Shown piece after piece: positions 9,431-17,432 of a stretch of 64,000 nt of DNA. The stretch is from Cupriavidus taiwanensis. Lineage in GTDB: Bacteria; Pseudomonadota; Gammaproteobacteria; Burkholderiales; Burkholderiaceae. The notes beneath the pieces were generated by a model that did not search any database, was not told the DNA's origin, and was given only the letters and a program-made list of their open reading frames with translations. A program made the translations under genes and the position numbers. Where the stretch lies: the NCBI RefSeq assembly GCF_900250115.1, contig NZ_LT984805.1, forward strand, positions 442,181 to 506,180. The letters are read 5' to 3'. The stretch's first letter is position 1. Each line of letters begins with the position of its first letter.

Positions 9431-9719
9431 GATTTCTCCCCCCGGGATGTCGGATGGGATCGTTGAAGAATTGAGTAATCGCTATATTATTGACGCGCTC
9501 CGGCGACATAAGGTCAACGTCAGGGATATTTCGCTCATTATCGATGCAGCACCCGCCTCACACGAAGCATGTCAAGTATTTTCGATTCCCACTGCCTACC
9601 CAACATTGCGCCGCCTCTACAGCCTGAAAGCGAATAGTCCTACAACGTCAGTTATTGGCGTGGTCGAATCCCCGTTCGATCGGCTAGCTTGCTCTGCGAG
9701 CTTTGAAGCGACCTACTAA
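8169..9719 (+). CDS. IS4-family transposase reading through the IS end
   Basis: This DDE transposase carries the IS4 signature Y-(2)-R-(3)-E-(6)-K in YHQRWRLEEAFKRLKH, with further catalytic-type aspartates in VAADASHLRF and LLLLDRGYPARW. The start MPLTDLFASLTEYLHTKVFH is chosen as the first ATG giving a family-like N-terminus; the frame is open back to 8067. Unusually there is no stop before the right inverted repeat. The frame runs through it and adds about 95 residues of foreign sequence (PGMSDGIVEELSNRYIIDAL to SASFEATY), which look like the C-terminus of an unrelated gene I cannot identify. Confidence 0.8.
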   Translation: MPLTDLFASLTEYLHTKVFHDLARHPERPSAFTRQRKLTLPTLIAFMLGNLRMGVQAELDQFFAALARQNILRRCVSEQAFAQARSKLSGDVFAHLNDWLLRQVSDHLPRWHGFRLVAADASHLRFAIRHSHLPRAATRDQLAFGLYLPGAEIMLAASLHSVHENERQILFEHLDRLQSDDLLLLDRGYPARWLVAVLNQRKIPFCMRADGSGFAAVRHFVRSGRDEAIVTLPAPARNDARDYECAATPQTVRLIRQISPAGKVRVLITNLLDMHHYPAATFRDLYHQRWRLEEAFKRLKHRMALEHLSGLSQLAARQDFGAKILCDNLHALCCLTAAQEHDIDSDHRINRTYAITALKPVLPAVLLGLRWARAALNETLALIATRIHRVRPDRAKPVRLARSLIMLPIRLVDAYSNLGGLISPPGMSDGIVEELSNRYIIDALRRHKVNVRDISLIIDAAPASHEACQVFSIPTAYPTLRRLYSLKANSPTTSVIGVVESPFDRLACSASFEATY

Positions 9720-9906
9720 ATCATGCCGCGTCGACCCTCGTCGTGATCAGCCTATTGACTCCCACACATGCTCGATATTGAAGTTCAGGAAGAGCCGCCT
9801 CATCACCGCATTGCCCCAACAATTTCCCTTTCGGCTGATGCTGAAAATCTCCTGATGCTACCTGTGCATGGCTTAATATTCATCGCTCACCTACCGGGCA
9901 GCTTAG

Positions 9907-10050
9907 ACCGGTCGTCGCAAGTACAGAAGACTGGGCAGATTGCAGATTTTCATCTACGGCTTTGGCGGGTGTCGCCAACCAAGCGATTTTTCGAGGTCTG
10001 CTATTCAGCTCATTGGCAACGGCCTGAATCTCTCGAGTGCTCCAATGGGC
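9907..10050 (-). pseudogene. IS30-family transposase, C-terminal remnant
   Basis: The minus strand encodes HWSTREIQAVANELNSRPRK followed by AWLATPAKAVDENL and SVLATTG, matching the C-terminal end of IS30-type transposases (usually ELN-RPRKTLGWRTPAEAL). Only about 48 residues remain. Confidence 0.7.
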
Positions 10051-10135
10051 CAGGACAACCGCTCGACCCGTTCGTGACAGGAAGGTTACTTTCAAGCGGC
10101 GTCCGAGCGGATCTGTACAACCTTGCCCCATGGCG

Positions 10136-10270
10136 TTAGTTCGGCGACGCGGGTGAAGTGGGAGGCGAGCAAATACGCCGCAGGTAAGCCTCCGAATCGA
10201 GATCATTCAGGTTGGCTAGAGCCACCGCCGAATAGACGGCGGCGCCGCGTTCGCTGCTACGTCCGTTGTC
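10136..10270 (-). pseudogene. IS66 TnpC, C-terminal remnant
   Basis: The minus strand encodes DNGRSSERGAAVYSAVALAN, then LNDLDSEAYLRRI, corresponding to the C-terminal tail of IS66 transposases ([28 protein letters not shown]). Nothing upstream of this block is recognisable as IS66; the 10271-10529 stretch shows no gene. Confidence 0.65.
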
Positions 10271-10529
10271 GACTGACTTAATGCGCAGCCCATCGGCTTC
10301 GTGGTATCGCTTTTGGACGATACCTTGCTCAGCGCCGAGCGTAGCCAGACCTCGAAGGCTTACGCCCGTTCCTGTCGGACACGCTTTCGCTCGTAGGGCG
10401 CTTCTCGCGGATGTCAGCGTCGTTCCTGCGTGCCAGGAGAGATAGTGGATCTTTCGTCTAGCATGGGCAAGACATCCAACCCCTGAACATGGCGTCTTTA
10501 TAAATGGAGTTGTAGCTTGCGACCGTGTC

Positions 10530-10745
10530 GGTGCAGAATTCTTCTGAAGCCTTTCACCAGGGCCGAGTTCTGCGGGAAGAGCGGATCTGAGTTCCTCCCT
10601 GACATACGTTCATCGAGGTGCCAAGCGGAGCCCGGTGCGACGCGTCCGGCGTTCGCCCGACGGGGAAACTGCGCGCCAAACCAGTCACACCAGTTCCGCA
10701 CCCACTCGGTGTTGAAGCTCACCCCGCACTGGATGTGAAGCTGTA
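10530..10745 (-). pseudogene. IS6-like transposase, N-terminal remnant
   Basis: The minus-strand frame contains GVSFNTEWVRNWCDWFGAQF and PGSAWHLDERMSGR, resembling the HTH-to-DDE junction of IS6-type transposases (typically WHLDEVFI). The catalytic domain beyond the first aspartate is missing. Confidence 0.5.
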
Positions 10746-10827
10746 ATGCGTTGTATCGTGGCTCATCTGAACTGAGTCTGGAAAACCGGAAGTCGCCAAA
10801 CACCCAGACTTCCAAGAGCTCAGCCGG

Positions 10828-11290
10828 ATGAAAACCCATAAGAATGCCAACCTTCGCCCGCCGACCCGAGATCCAAGACATCACCGAACATGGTCTGAGT
10901 GTCCCGAAGCAACCGCTTAGCCATTGCGTTACAGCACCGACGGCTCAAGTGGCTGGGCCGTTGTCTGGCCGGTAGCGTGCCGACGCTTCGTCCCGGCCGG
11001 GCCGCTCGCCGTGGAGGACCCGTCCAAGGCCCTGTTGATCGTGGAGTTGAGCCAACGGCGTATGCTCCAGCGGCAAATCGCCCGCAATGTTGGTGTTTCC
11101 GAACCCACTGTAGCCGGTGCTCGCGCGCGCTAGCCTGTCCAGGCTCGCGGGTCTTCAGCCACGCGAGCCCGTCATGCGCTTTGAACAGGCCGCTCCGGGT
11201 GACCTGCTGCACATCAATACCAAGCTCGGTCGCATTTGAGCGGCCCAGCCACCGCGTGACCGGCAACTCCGCGATTCAATTGGCAGCAAC
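10828..11290 (+). pseudogene. IS481-family transposase remnant
   Basis: Starting MKTHKNANL at 10828, fragments of an IS481 transposase appear in changing frames: SKALLIVELSQRRMLQRQIA followed by RNVGVSEPTV, LSRLAGLQPREPVMRFEQAA, and PGDLLHINTKLGRI ending in a premature stop near 11237. At least two frameshifts and a nonsense codon are present, and the catalytic C-terminal half is missing. Confidence 0.7.
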
Positions 11291-11340
11291 ACAAGTGCGA
11301 CAAGCCGTCATGAGGTGTGCACCGCACTTAATCGATAACC

Positions 11341-12192
11341 TTAATTCCGTACGCCACTTCCGACCGTCGCTTTGCGCCAGCGGCTTTGGTCAAAAGGAAA
11401 CATAAGGTAATCGCGCACCGTGATCGGTTCAGACTGGCTTGCGAGGCCAACTTCCGGCCACTCGTCCTTTGTCGGCCAGTACGCCGTACGGAAAATCGTG
11501 TCCCAGAGCGTCGTAAATGTCCCGAAGTTTCGGCCCCTGTGACGCGCTTCTATTGAATGGTGAATACGATGGAACTTGCCATCCCCGACGATGTATCGTA
11601 GCAGCCCAAGATGAATTCGCGTGCTCGAGTGAGACAAGTGGACCTGAAAGGCAATCAGCGTCAGGGCAACAGTTGGCACGACGCCAGATTCGAAGCGGAT
11701 CAGAGCGAGCGGCATTGCGACGAAAAAAGCATAAATAAGCGGCTCAGATAAGTGATGAGCACAATTCCAAGCCGTCAGTTCGCGGATAGAATGATGGGTG
11801 GCGTGCATGCGCCACAGGAATGGAATAGCATGCTGTGCACGGTGCATCCAGTAGCGGAAGAAATCAGCGGCAATTGCGACTAGAACGCCTGAAAGAACGC
11901 CGAAGCCCGCGCTAATAATTGCGTTGTCAGAGTGAAACAACGTCCCGAAATTCACCGTCAGGAGCGGCTTGACCCCTAACCATTCAAGAGCCACAGCGTA
12001 GACGTGCCAGACAACTGCAGCGAACCCAAGGCGAATGATCCAATTTCGTACTCCGCGAACATATGACGCAAAACTGTATCGATAAGCCGGAAACATCAGC
12101 TCGAGCGCGACACAGACGGTAGCGAATATCGCTACGAACTTGAACGAGTTTACGAAAAACCCGGCCATCTGATTTACATCAAAAAGGTGCAA
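11341..12192 (-). CDS. Fatty acid hydroxylase superfamily (sterol desaturase-like) membrane protein
   Basis: This 283-residue protein has several hydrophobic segments (about residues 12-32, 53-70, 92-110, 150-185) and the histidine clusters of membrane di-iron hydroxylases/desaturases: HRAQH (117-121), HATHH (130-134), CAHH (145-146) and HRIHH (208-212). Members of this superfamily hydroxylate or desaturate lipids or other hydrophobic substrates in the membrane; the substrate here cannot be read from sequence. The gene is complete and not part of an operon, since both neighbours are IS remnants or unassigned DNA. It is passenger DNA in the IS field. Confidence 0.82.
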   Translation of the reverse strand: MHLFDVNQMAGFFVNSFKFVAIFATVCVALELMFPAYRYSFASYVRGVRNWIIRLGFAAVVWHVYAVALEWLGVKPLLTVNFGTLFHSDNAIISAGFGVLSGVLVAIAADFFRYWMHRAQHAIPFLWRMHATHHSIRELTAWNCAHHLSEPLIYAFFVAMPLALIRFESGVVPTVALTLIAFQVHLSHSSTRIHLGLLRYIVGDGKFHRIHHSIEARHRGRNFGTFTTLWDTIFRTAYWPTKDEWPEVGLASQSEPITVRDYLMFPFDQSRWRKATVGSGVRN

Positions 12193-12967
12193 TTGTCTAC
12201 TCCGTCAACGAGGCTGTATGCTTTCTGGTGGAGATTTTAGGCCAATGGAAACGCGATATGTCGCTCAAGCCATTTTCGCTCGGATCGCGCGCACAAAAAC
12301 CAAGCAATCTTGACGTTACATTCCATGGCGTATTCACACAGAGATCTGCCACCGTTGGAATCTATCACGGATAGGTCGACATTTCTCGAAGTTTGGCAAT
12401 CGATTGTTTGGATGGGACTCATTCGAATCCCAAATGACTCTCACACCTCCGCAGTTCTGGTCTACGCCGGAATCTCAGAAAATCCCGCCATAACGGCAAA
12501 CGGGTTATGACGCAGGGCCGCTGTTCGATGAGGATTGTCGAAAAGGTGGCGGCGATCCTGACAGTATCGACAGACCCAATGTAGATTGGCTGGACCGGAT
12601 CCAGATGTCGCTGAAGGCCGCCAGCGCCACATCGTACTAGCCATCGGTGTTGGTCGAGCGCATGGGCGTTCAAGTTTGGAGACGAGCCCGCCCAGGCCGC
12701 ACACGCCGATGCCGGCCTTGAATACCGTTACGCCACCTGACAGATTGACCGCGAAGAAGAACGCCTTGGTCGGGACCATGTGCGACAGGATCGTTCTCGC
12801 GATCGCATTGCTTGCATTGATTCAGCGCGTTGAAGTTCGATATCTTTAAAACTCAAAGCCGAAATGCAAGACCTCGAATTTTCGGCCTCAGTGTGCGAGA
12901 ACGGGTAGTTGAGGATATCTCCGACCGGACACGGTTCCAGGCCGGCATGGAGCGTTTAGCTTGGGAA
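12193..12967. other. Unassigned stretch with possible gene fragments
   Basis: No gene I can name. On the minus strand, 12779-12668 reads MVPTKAFFFAVNLSGGVTVF then KAGIGVCGLGGLVSKLE, which looks like one transmembrane segment of a lost protein. On the plus strand, 12820-12979 is open and ends RTRFQAGMERLAWELTGR exactly at the IS-A left end, so it may be a gene end truncated by that insertion. A small minus-strand frame at 12237-12422 has no recognisable match. Confidence 0.4.
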
Positions 12968-12971
12968 CTAA

Positions 12972-14298
12972 CAGGCCGCTGAAATACCTCCAGCGGACGT
13001 CAGCGCGACGATTGGCTGAAGCGTTGCTTTGAGGATCCCATCCAATCCCACATTCATGCGCGGCGCAGATACCTTCACGGAAAGCTTGTTCACTATGCGG
13101 AGGCTGGAGGATTTCGTGCCGCAGTCCCATCCGCTGCGCTCGATCCGGACTATGGCCAACCAGGCGCTGGTGAAGATGGACCGGCTGTTCGCGCAGATGT
13201 ACGAGGCCGATATCAAGGGTGGCCGCCCCAGTATCGCGCCGGAGAAGTTGCTGCGGGCCATGCTGCTGCAGGTGCTCTACAGCATTCGCTCTGAGCGCCA
13301 GCTCATGGAGCAGACGCAATACAGCCTGCTGTTTCGCTGGTTCATCGGGCTGTCGATGGACGACTCAGTTTGGGTGCCCACGGTCTTCACCAAGAACCGC
13401 GAGCGACTGATCAAGCATGATGCGGTGATCCAGTTTTTCAACGAGGTGCTGGCCATCGCGCAGAAGAAGAACTGGCTGTCGGGTGAGCACTTCAGCGTGG
13501 ACGGCACGCTGATACAGGCGTGGGCAGGCCACAAGAGCTTCGTGCGCAAGGATGGCGACGACCAAGACGATGACGCCGGCGGCAACTTCAAAGGTCGCAA
13601 GCGCAGCAACGAGACACACGAATCCAAGACCGATCCCGATGCCAAGCTCTACCGCAAGGGCAAGACATCCAGTGAGCTGCGCTACATGGGTCATACCCTG
13701 AGCGACAACCGCCATGGCCTGGTGGTTAGCGCCATGGTGACCAAGGCGGACGGACACGCCGAGCGGGAGGCCGCAAAGGTCATGCTTAACGATGCCAGGC
13801 AGGTGATTGAAGACCTGAATGTGGAAGTCACCGTGGGCGCGGACAAGGGCTATGACGCGCACGAGTTCATTGAGGCCTGCCTGGAAATGAAGGTGACGCC
13901 CCACGTGGCGCAGAACACATCGGGTCGTCGCTCGGCCGTTGCTGATGCCATTGCTTCCAGCGCCGGTTATGCCGTCTCGCAACAAAAGCGCAAGCTGATC
14001 GAACAGGGCTTCGGGTGGGTCAAGACCGTGGGGCGCATGCGTCAGGTGATGGTGCGCGGTCTGAAGAAAGTCGATCAGATGTTTGTGCTGAGCATGGCCG
14101 CCTACCACCTCGTGCGCATGCGCTCGCTGGGACAAATCCGTCCGCAGTTGCAGTAATCGCGCTAATGAGGCCGGAATGGGCGCCAAAACGCGGAAAAAGC
14201 CGAGGCAGTGACGTCCGGCTTCCGGATTGTGAAAAACAGCGCTCCCCGCCTTGCGGGGAAAAACTCATCGCTAGCGCGATGAGTACTTCAGCAGCCTG
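12972..14298 (+). mobile_element. IS-A copy 1 (IS5-like, complete)
   Basis: This is the only full-length IS-A element in the window. The left end CAGGCCGCTGAAATACCTC (12972-12990) pairs with the right end whose complement reads CAGGCTGCTGAAGTACTC (14281-14298). Flanks are CTAA on the left and CTAG on the right, so a 4-bp YTAR-type target is likely but not perfectly duplicated. Near the right end lie two hairpins: CCCCGC-CTT-GCGGGG, and a CTCATCG/CGATGAG stem around CTAGCG. Other copies are at 17433, 27829 and 35742. Confidence 0.82.
13029..14156 (+). CDS. IS-A transposase (IS5-like, 375 aa)
   Basis: This DDE transposase of the IS5-like group has an N-terminal DUF772-type region (GGRPSIAPEKLLRAMLLQVL, FRWFIGLSMDDSVWVPTVFT) and a catalytic domain with HFSVDGTLIQAWAGHKSF (first D), VGADKGYDAHEFIEAC (second D) and KLIEQGFGWVKTVGRMRQ (E). 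An acidic insert GDDQDDDAGG follows the first D. It is 375 aa, as in the copies at 17490 and 35744, from which it differs by only a few residues. The copy is intact and could act in trans on the truncated ones. Confidence 0.85.
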   Translation: MRIPSNPTFMRGADTFTESLFTMRRLEDFVPQSHPLRSIRTMANQALVKMDRLFAQMYEADIKGGRPSIAPEKLLRAMLLQVLYSIRSERQLMEQTQYSLLFRWFIGLSMDDSVWVPTVFTKNRERLIKHDAVIQFFNEVLAIAQKKNWLSGEHFSVDGTLIQAWAGHKSFVRKDGDDQDDDAGGNFKGRKRSNETHESKTDPDAKLYRKGKTSSELRYMGHTLSDNRHGLVVSAMVTKADGHAEREAAKVMLNDARQVIEDLNVEVTVGADKGYDAHEFIEACLEMKVTPHVAQNTSGRRSAVADAIASSAGYAVSQQKRKLIEQGFGWVKTVGRMRQVMVRGLKKVDQMFVLSMAAYHLVRMRSLGQIRPQLQ

Positions 14299-15483
14299 CT
14301 AGGGAGGTGACTTGGCGGGCTTCGTGTCGATGGGCTTTGTTACTTTACCTAGGGATACTCTGCACAAACGCGAATCGAGTGTGCTTGGCCGTTTAACAGG
14401 AAGCTGAATGCGCCACGACGCCAACCTATCAGCTCGGAGCGAAGCTATCTCGCACGCGCGAAGCAGCATTCGCGGGCTGCGCGCGAGGCATCGGCGTGAG
14501 CCAGAAACGCGCTCATGCCCGGCAGCCAGCAGTTTGCCGCGCGCCATCCACAAGTTGGACAGTGCGAACAAGGTCATGAGTTGCGCGGTGTTCTTCCTCA
14601 GCCCTCGATAGCGGACCTTGGTGTAGCCGAACTGCCGCTTGATGACCCGGAACGGATGCTCGACCTTGGCCCGGATGCCCGCCTTGATTCGCTCGACCTG
14701 ATCGACGAGCGCGCCAAGTGGTTTGCTTTGGTCCAGGACGCGACGTTTGCCTGGCTTCATCGCTACGTGCCAGTTCACGCCCGCCCGCGCGTCCGGACGC
14801 TTCTCCACGCCCTGATAGCCCGCATCGCCGAACGCGTCGGTTTCCTCGCCATGCAGCAGGCTGTTGCCCTCAACCACGTCGTTGACCTTGCCCGCCGTGC
14901 CCCGCACCGTGTGCACCAGCCCGCTTTCGGCGTCCACGCCAATGTGCGCTTTCATGCCGAAATACCACTGGTTTCCTTTCTTGCTCTGGTGCATCTCTGG
15001 GTCGCGTTCGCCCGACCCATTCTTGGTCGAACTCGGTGCGCTGATCAGTGTCGCGTCCACCACCGTGCCCGCGCGCAGCATCAATCCCTTGTCGCGAAGG
15101 ATGTCGTTGACCAGCGCGAGGATCTGAGCGGCCAGCTTGTGCTTCTCCAGCAGGTGACGGAACCGCAGGATGGTGCTCTCGTCGGGCAGCCTCACCGTCC
15201 AGTTGTCCAGCCCGGCGAACTCCCGATACAGCGGCACGTCGTGCAGCGCTTCTTCCATCGCCGGGTCCGACAGGCCGAACCATTGCTGAAGGAAGTGGAT
15301 GCGCAGCATTGCCTCGACCGCGAACGGGGGACGGCCGCGCTTGCCTTCCGGGGCGTACGGAGCGATCAGCATCACCAGATCGGCCCATGGCACCACACGG
15401 TTCATCTCGTCCAGGAATTCGCGCTTGCGGGTGCGCTTGGTCGACAAGTTCAGTCCAAGGTCAGTTTGTTTCATGCGCCACAT
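14299..15483 (-). CDS. IS-B transposase (IS5 family), C-terminally extended by a 1-bp deletion
   Basis: This is the transposase of IS-B copy 1. It contains the IS5-group landmarks PFAVEAMLRIHFLQQWFGLS, VDATLISAPSSTK (D), AFGDAGYQGVEKRP (D) and [20 protein letters not shown] (E). Copies at 18795 and 56934 end LLAAGA after 323 codons. Here one C is missing near 14518-14521, so the stop is lost and the frame runs 71 codons further, beyond the right inverted repeat, to 14299. Whether the extended protein works is unknown. Confidence 0.82.
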   Translation of the reverse strand: MWRMKQTDLGLNLSTKRTRKREFLDEMNRVVPWADLVMLIAPYAPEGKRGRPPFAVEAMLRIHFLQQWFGLSDPAMEEALHDVPLYREFAGLDNWTVRLPDESTILRFRHLLEKHKLAAQILALVNDILRDKGLMLRAGTVVDATLISAPSSTKNGSGERDPEMHQSKKGNQWYFGMKAHIGVDAESGLVHTVRGTAGKVNDVVEGNSLLHGEETDAFGDAGYQGVEKRPDARAGVNWHVAMKPGKRRVLDQSKPLGALVDQVERIKAGIRAKVEHPFRVIKRQFGYTKVRYRGLRKNTAQLMTLFALSNLWMARGKLLAAGHERVSGSRRCLARSPRMLLRACEIASLRADRLASWRIQLPVKRPSTLDSRLCRVSLGKVTKPIDTKPAKSPP

Positions 15484-15542
15484 GCTCGCTGGCTCGACGA
15501 TTCATTGCAAGCACATCCGCCGGCTAATTGTGCAGAGCATCC
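14353..15542 (-). mobile_element. IS-B copy 1 (IS5 family) with perfect CTAG duplication
   Basis: The element is bounded by GGATACTCTGCACAA (14353) and TTGTGCAGAGCATCC (ending 15542), imperfect inverted repeats, and flanked by CTAG at both sides (14349-14352 and 15543-15546), the 4-bp YTAR target typical of IS5. It lies about 50 bases right of IS-A copy 1. Related copies: 18736, 19931, 56774 and a fragment at 43523. Confidence 0.88.
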
Positions 15543-15683
15543 CTAGCAAAGTTTCGGTAAACTGTGTTGAGGCCCGAATGCGAAGTTGGCAAAATGGGAA
15601 CGTAGATCGATCCAACCGTGGTTTAAGAATTCATTGAAAAACGCTTGAATTTATTGCTGCATTCGTTGACACGGCCATCAATC

Positions 15684-16211
15684 ATGAGCAAGTGGAATAT
15701 GAAACAAAGAGGGCGTGCTATCGTCATGATTCAAGGCCTTCCGGGATCTGGCAAGACTACACTTGCTAGAATGCTTTTGGATTTAATTCCGACAGCCAGC
15801 TGGGTTAATGCGGATTTTGTTCGGGATAATATAAATCGTGACTTGACGTTTAGTTTTGTGCACCGAATCGAGCACGCTCGTCGTATGGCGGAAATCGCCA
15901 ATCTGACGCTAAACTACGGTGCGAACGACCATTGCATTGTGGATTTTGTTTGTCCCACAACGGAAACGCGGAGAGCCTTTCTGGGGGCGGCAAAGTACCC
16001 AGTCTACACCGTGTTCATGAACACGATAACTGCTGACGAGTCTAGATTTGCAGATACGCGCAAAATGTATGAGGTTCCCACAGATTACGCGTTTCGGGTG
16101 AGCGGATATAAGACGGCGCAGGAATTGAGGGACGTTGCACGTACAATTCACTTGGTACTCCTAAGCAGATCCCCAAGTTTGTCGTTGACTAAACTCAGGC
16201 GGAGTCTTTGA
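15684..16211 (+). CDS. Adenylylsulfate-kinase-like P-loop protein
   Basis: This protein of about 175 residues has an N-terminal Walker A motif GLPGSGKTT (residues 18-26 from the ATG at 15684) in the sequence IVMIQGLPGSGKTTLARMLL, followed by WVNADFVRDNINRDL, the arrangement of APS kinase (CysC) and related small-molecule kinases. An earlier in-frame ATG at 15645 is possible but has no clear ribosome site. It sits alone, convergent with a truncated aminotransferase. CysC-like proteins outside sulfate-assimilation operons often serve surface-polysaccharide or metabolite pathways, so the substrate is uncertain. Its base composition is lower in GC than the neighbouring IS elements. Confidence 0.65.
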   Translation: MSKWNMKQRGRAIVMIQGLPGSGKTTLARMLLDLIPTASWVNADFVRDNINRDLTFSFVHRIEHARRMAEIANLTLNYGANDHCIVDFVCPTTETRRAFLGAAKYPVYTVFMNTITADESRFADTRKMYEVPTDYAFRVSGYKTAQELRDVARTIHLVLLSRSPSLSLTKLRRSL

Positions 16212-16282
16212 ATTTAATGGCAAATGAGTCTTGCGCGGAATAATATTAGTGCTGGTGCGACTCGGACCGAACCGGTCAGCAA

Positions 16283-16304
16283 ATAGGCCTTCAATTTAGC
16301 CTAT
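16283..16304. terminator. Possible hairpin between convergent genes
   Basis: ATAGGC (16283-16288) and GCCTAT (16299-16304) form a six-base stem with an AT-rich ten-base loop between the kinase-like gene and the convergent aminotransferase. There is no clear U-run, so a terminator role is weakly supported. Confidence 0.25.
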
Positions 16305-16464
16305 CACGTAATATCGGTGAAAGCCGCAGCCATGCTGCTACGGCAATTTGCGAAAGTAATAGGACATCTCTGCAACTGTAGCGATGCGAGTTATTCGGCG
16401 ATTGTGCGTTTGGGGGCGGGTTCGAGCGGTAATCCTTGGCTGTGGGCATCTCGGTACCGGCCTT

Positions 16465-17432
16465 TCATAATTGTGCCCAATAAGTCTTGTTGGAGAGGCA
16501 AGTGTTCGCTGTCGCGCGAAACGCTCGCCAACAGTATTCGATCATGGATCTATCTGTAACCCGCGCGGTCATATCTTCGTCTTTGCAGTAGTCCGCGAGC
16601 GCACCCTTCAGCGCCTCTTGTAAAGTGCTGAAGAATGTGTTGCCCATGGAAATATTGCTCATGTAAGTTGCCGGGTAGCCTGTGTATATACCGTATTGAA
16701 GGCACCGTCGGACAAATGCACTTCCATGTCTTTGCGAAGGCATGACAATATCGAACATGGCGTCGCTTCCTAAGACACGCGCGGGTATTCCGAAGCTAGC
16801 GAACGACTCGTGGAACAACCTCTTGAGCACTGCGCCGCTATCCGCCAAGCGAGCTACAATGCCATCTTCTTCGAAAATTTGCTGCGTTAGATTAGCAGCT
16901 ACGAAGGCTCGATTTTCACGTAAGTAGGTGTTGCCAAGATAAACACCATCCGCCCCGGACATGGCATCGGCCGTACCAATAACCGCAGAAAGGCCAATTC
17001 CCTGTGCGAGTCCTTCGGACAAGGTAATCAGGTCGGCCGGGACCCGGTGTGCTTGGCAGTAACCACCGTCGGCGTAACGAAGTCCGCAAAGCACCTCGTC
17101 AACGATCAAAAGCGCTCCATGCAGCATAGCCATTCTAGCGCTTTGGTGGAGTAACTCCGGAGGAAAGACCGATGGCTCTGGCGTGACTACAATTCCGGCG
17201 ACTTTGCCTCTGTTCCAACTCAACATCTGCTGCAAGATATCTAAGTCATACTGAAAGTCCTGGATGTAATGGTCTTTGGCTGTAGAATCGTCAGACCACG
17301 GGTACCGTTGGAAGATGTCATGCCAACCGTGAAAACCGGCTGTTAGGATAATTGGTTGACCGGTTCGACGTCGTGCGATGCGGACAGCTGCCTCCGTTGC
17401 ACAAGATCCGGTCCTCAAGAAGAAGGCCCTAG
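16465..17432 (-). pseudogene. Class III aminotransferase, N-terminus removed by IS-A, catalytic Lys replaced
   Basis: The minus strand encodes the last 320 or so residues of a PLP-dependent class III aminotransferase, similar to glutamate-1-semialdehyde aminomutase. The frame is open right to the IS-A end at 17433 and enters as RAFFLRTGSCATEAAVRIAR, so roughly the first 100 residues are lost. The PLP-pyridine aspartate is present (LLIVDEVLCGLRY). The expected Schiff-base lysine is not: where relatives have TLGK or TLSK, this has LITLSEGLAQGIG. It is therefore either a dead copy or a non-catalytic relative. It converges on the adenylylsulfate-kinase-like gene, and both are less GC-rich than the IS elements around them. 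Confidence 0.78.

Noticed and set aside
13365..14186. 273-codon frame antisense to the IS-A transposase, repeated in each copy
   Set aside because: It recurs only because the element is repeated; the histidine- and leucine-rich sequence is a shadow of the GC-rich sense gene.
14515..15546. 343-codon frame antisense to the IS-B transposase
   Set aside because: Shadow of the transposase gene; low-complexity and with no independent ribosome site.
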